Below are positions 5,324 to 6,644 of a stretch of DNA of 6,644 nt, piece by piece. The stretch comes from Halanaerobiaceae bacterium (GTDB taxonomy: Bacteria; Bacillota; Halanaerobiia; Halanaerobiales; DTU029), in assembly GCA_012521855.1 (NCBI GenBank), contig JAAYLO010000266.1:1-6644 (forward strand). The letters run 5' to 3'. The notes beneath the pieces were generated by a model. The model saw nothing but the letters and a program-made list of their open reading frames with translations. It was not told the origin of the DNA and searched no databases. Position numbers and translations under genes: made by a program. The stretch's first letter is position 1. Each line of letters opens with the position of its first letter.

Positions 5324-6644
5324 TTATATCATTATAAAGGGATCTACATCAATACGAAAAACCACATCTTTTTTAAATTTATTAAGAAATTCCTCTCTTA
5401 TTCCTGAAAGGACAAAATTTCTCTTTTTATAACCATTAAATTTCATTATTATCTGCCAGCGGTATTGTTTCCTGATCTTCCTGATACCGGCAGGGGCAGG
5501 CCCCAGTATCTCCAGTATTAATGATTTGTATCTCTGCAGAAATCTGTACAACTCACTGGAAGAACTGATAACTTCTTTCTCATCCGGTCCTTTGATTATA
5601 ATATTTACCAGCAGGGTAAACGGCGGATATTGAAATTGTTTCCTGATACTGATTTCCTTATCATAAAATTCCCGATAATCATGTTTACAGGCTGCCTTTA
5701 TACTATAATGATCAGGATTATATGTCTGAATAATAACCTGTCCGCCCTTTTCCCCCCTTCCGGTACGTCCTGCTGCCTGTGTTAATAATTGGAAGGCCCT
5801 CTCCGCAGAGCGGAAATCAGGTATGTTCAGCATTGTATCAGCTGAGATGACACCTACTACAGCTACATTAGGGTAATCATGCCCTTTGGCAATCATCTGG
5901 GTACCCACCAGTATATCAATCTCACCATTCTCAAAACGGCTCAGGATCTTCTGATGTGAAGCCTTTCTGGCCACAGTATCAATATCCATCCTTTCCACTA
6001 CCGCTCCCGGGAAAAGATTGCCCAGTTCCTCTTCCAGCCGCTCTGTCCCGAAGCCGTATTCACCAAGATACACACTGCCGCACTCAGGACAGGTCTCCGG
6101 CAATTTCATGGTCCAGTTACAATAATGACAGCTGAGCCTCTTTATATCAGCATGATATGTCAAACTGATATCACAGTTAGTACACTTTACAGCCAGGCCG
6201 CATTGGCGGCAAAATACAAAATTGACATAACCTCTGCGGTTCAGGAAAATGATAGCCTGGCGTTTTTTCTGCAGGGCATCACAAATAAGCTTTTGAAGCC
6301 TGGCACTGAAAATACCTGTATTCCCCTTCTTTAATTCTTCCCTCATATCGACGATTTCTACTGGCGGAAGCCCCTGTTGGCTTATCCTATCCGGTAATTC
6401 AGATAAAATAAAAACCCCTTTTCGGGCAAGATAATAAGATTCCAGTGCCGGAGTTGCTGAACCGAGGATAACTGTTGCTCCAGTTATTTTGCTTCTTTTC
6501 ATCGCTACTTCACGGGCATGATAATAAGGATAATCTCCCTGTTTATATGAATTTTCATGTTCCTCGTCTATAATAATAAGGCCGGGATTCTTTACCGGGG
6601 CAAAAACTGCTGAACGGGCTCCAATGACAATAGAGGCTTCCCCC
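5324..6644 (-). CDS. priA: Primosomal protein N' (replication restart helicase PriA), C-terminal part; 5' end outside window
   Basis: PriA is a superfamily 2 3'-to-5' DNA helicase that recognises abandoned replication forks and starts reloading of the replicative helicase. The frame is open to the window edge, giving 439 complete codons. Seen in order: GARSAVFAP, the Walker B box DEEH (6557-6568), GSATPALES helicase motif III (6437-6463), eight cysteines as CRQC, CTNC, CHYC and CPEC (6080-6211) forming the two-zinc domain, [15 protein letters not shown] (motif V, from 5908) and [10 protein letters not shown] (motif VI, 5753-5782), then the PriA C-terminal domain ending in DPFIMI. The ATG at 6500-6502 is internal, because DEEH and conserved sequence lie upstream of it. 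The N-terminal DNA-binding region and Walker A lie beyond 6644; families usually run to about 730-830 residues. It is the most upstream gene visible, 19 nt before def. No missing motif or frameshift is seen in the part present. Confidence 0.97.
   Translation of the reverse strand, partial: GEASIVIGARSAVFAPVKNPGLIIIDEEHENSYKQGDYPYYHAREVAMKRSKITGATVILGSATPALESYYLARKGVFILSELPDRISQQGLPPVEIVDMREELKKGNTGIFSARLQKLICDALQKKRQAIIFLNRRGYVNFVFCRQCGLAVKCTNCDISLTYHADIKRLSCHYCNWTMKLPETCPECGSVYLGEYGFGTERLEEELGNLFPGAVVERMDIDTVARKASHQKILSRFENGEIDILVGTQMIAKGHDYPNVAVVGVISADTMLNIPDFRSAERAFQLLTQAAGRTGRGEKGGQVIIQTYNPDHYSIKAACKHDYREFYDKEISIRKQFQYPPFTLLVNIIIKGPDEKEVISSSSELYRFLQRYKSLILEILGPAPAGIRKIRKQYRWQIIMKFNGYKKRNFVLSGIREEFLNKFKKDVVFRIDVDPFIMI

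Noticed and set aside
5107..5407. Plus-strand frames opposite def and the end of priA
   Set aside because: They are antisense shadows of conserved genes with no coding signature.
1..6644. CRISPR arrays, tRNA or rRNA genes, insertion sequences, riboswitches, factor-independent terminators or a novel multi-gene system
   Set aside because: No regular repeats, inverted terminal repeats or hairpin plus T-tract were seen by eye, and coding genes fill all but about 80 bases of the window.

Overview
The window is a dense minus-strand block of core housekeeping genes from a low-to-moderate GC Firmicute. The order priA-def-fmt-rsmB-rlmN-prpC-(prkC) is the classical Firmicutes translation/phosphosignalling cluster. 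The extra YugP-type zinc metallopeptidase between fmt and rsmB, the strong AGGAGG-type ribosome-binding sites and the protein style suggest an anaerobic clostridial or Halanaerobiales-type bacterium rather than Bacillus. That placement is inference from gene order and general resemblance, not from a search.

Layout, in the direction of transcription (from 6644 down to 1): the C-terminal part of primosomal helicase PriA (>6644-5324); peptide deformylase Def (5304-4852); methionyl-tRNA formyltransferase Fmt (4847-3903); a membrane zinc metallopeptidase of the YugP family (3885-3190); 16S rRNA m5C methyltransferase RsmB (3176-1839); radical-SAM 23S rRNA/tRNA adenosine C2 methyltransferase RlmN (1824-766); PP2C-type protein phosphatase PrpC/Stp (759-13); and in the last 8 bases a start codon that fits the beginning of the partner kinase PrkC. 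All gaps are 4-19 nt, and at most junctions the next gene's Shine-Dalgarno sequence is built from the upstream gene's last codons or stop. No junction has room for a terminator, so this reads as one operon with likely translational coupling. No stretch over 300 bases lacks a gene.

Functionally, Fmt formylates initiator Met-tRNA and Def removes the formyl group from new proteins. RsmB and RlmN modify the ribosome (RlmN also tRNA in characterised bacteria), PrpC reverses PrkC-type Ser/Thr phosphorylation, and PriA restarts stalled replication forks. All visible catalytic motifs are intact and no frameshift is seen.

I found no mobile element, CRISPR array, RNA gene, repeat family or unknown multi-gene system. 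The least understood component is the membrane metallopeptidase. The remaining observations concern start-site choice, gene coupling, a possible internal promoter before def and a small local oddity in the phosphatase.
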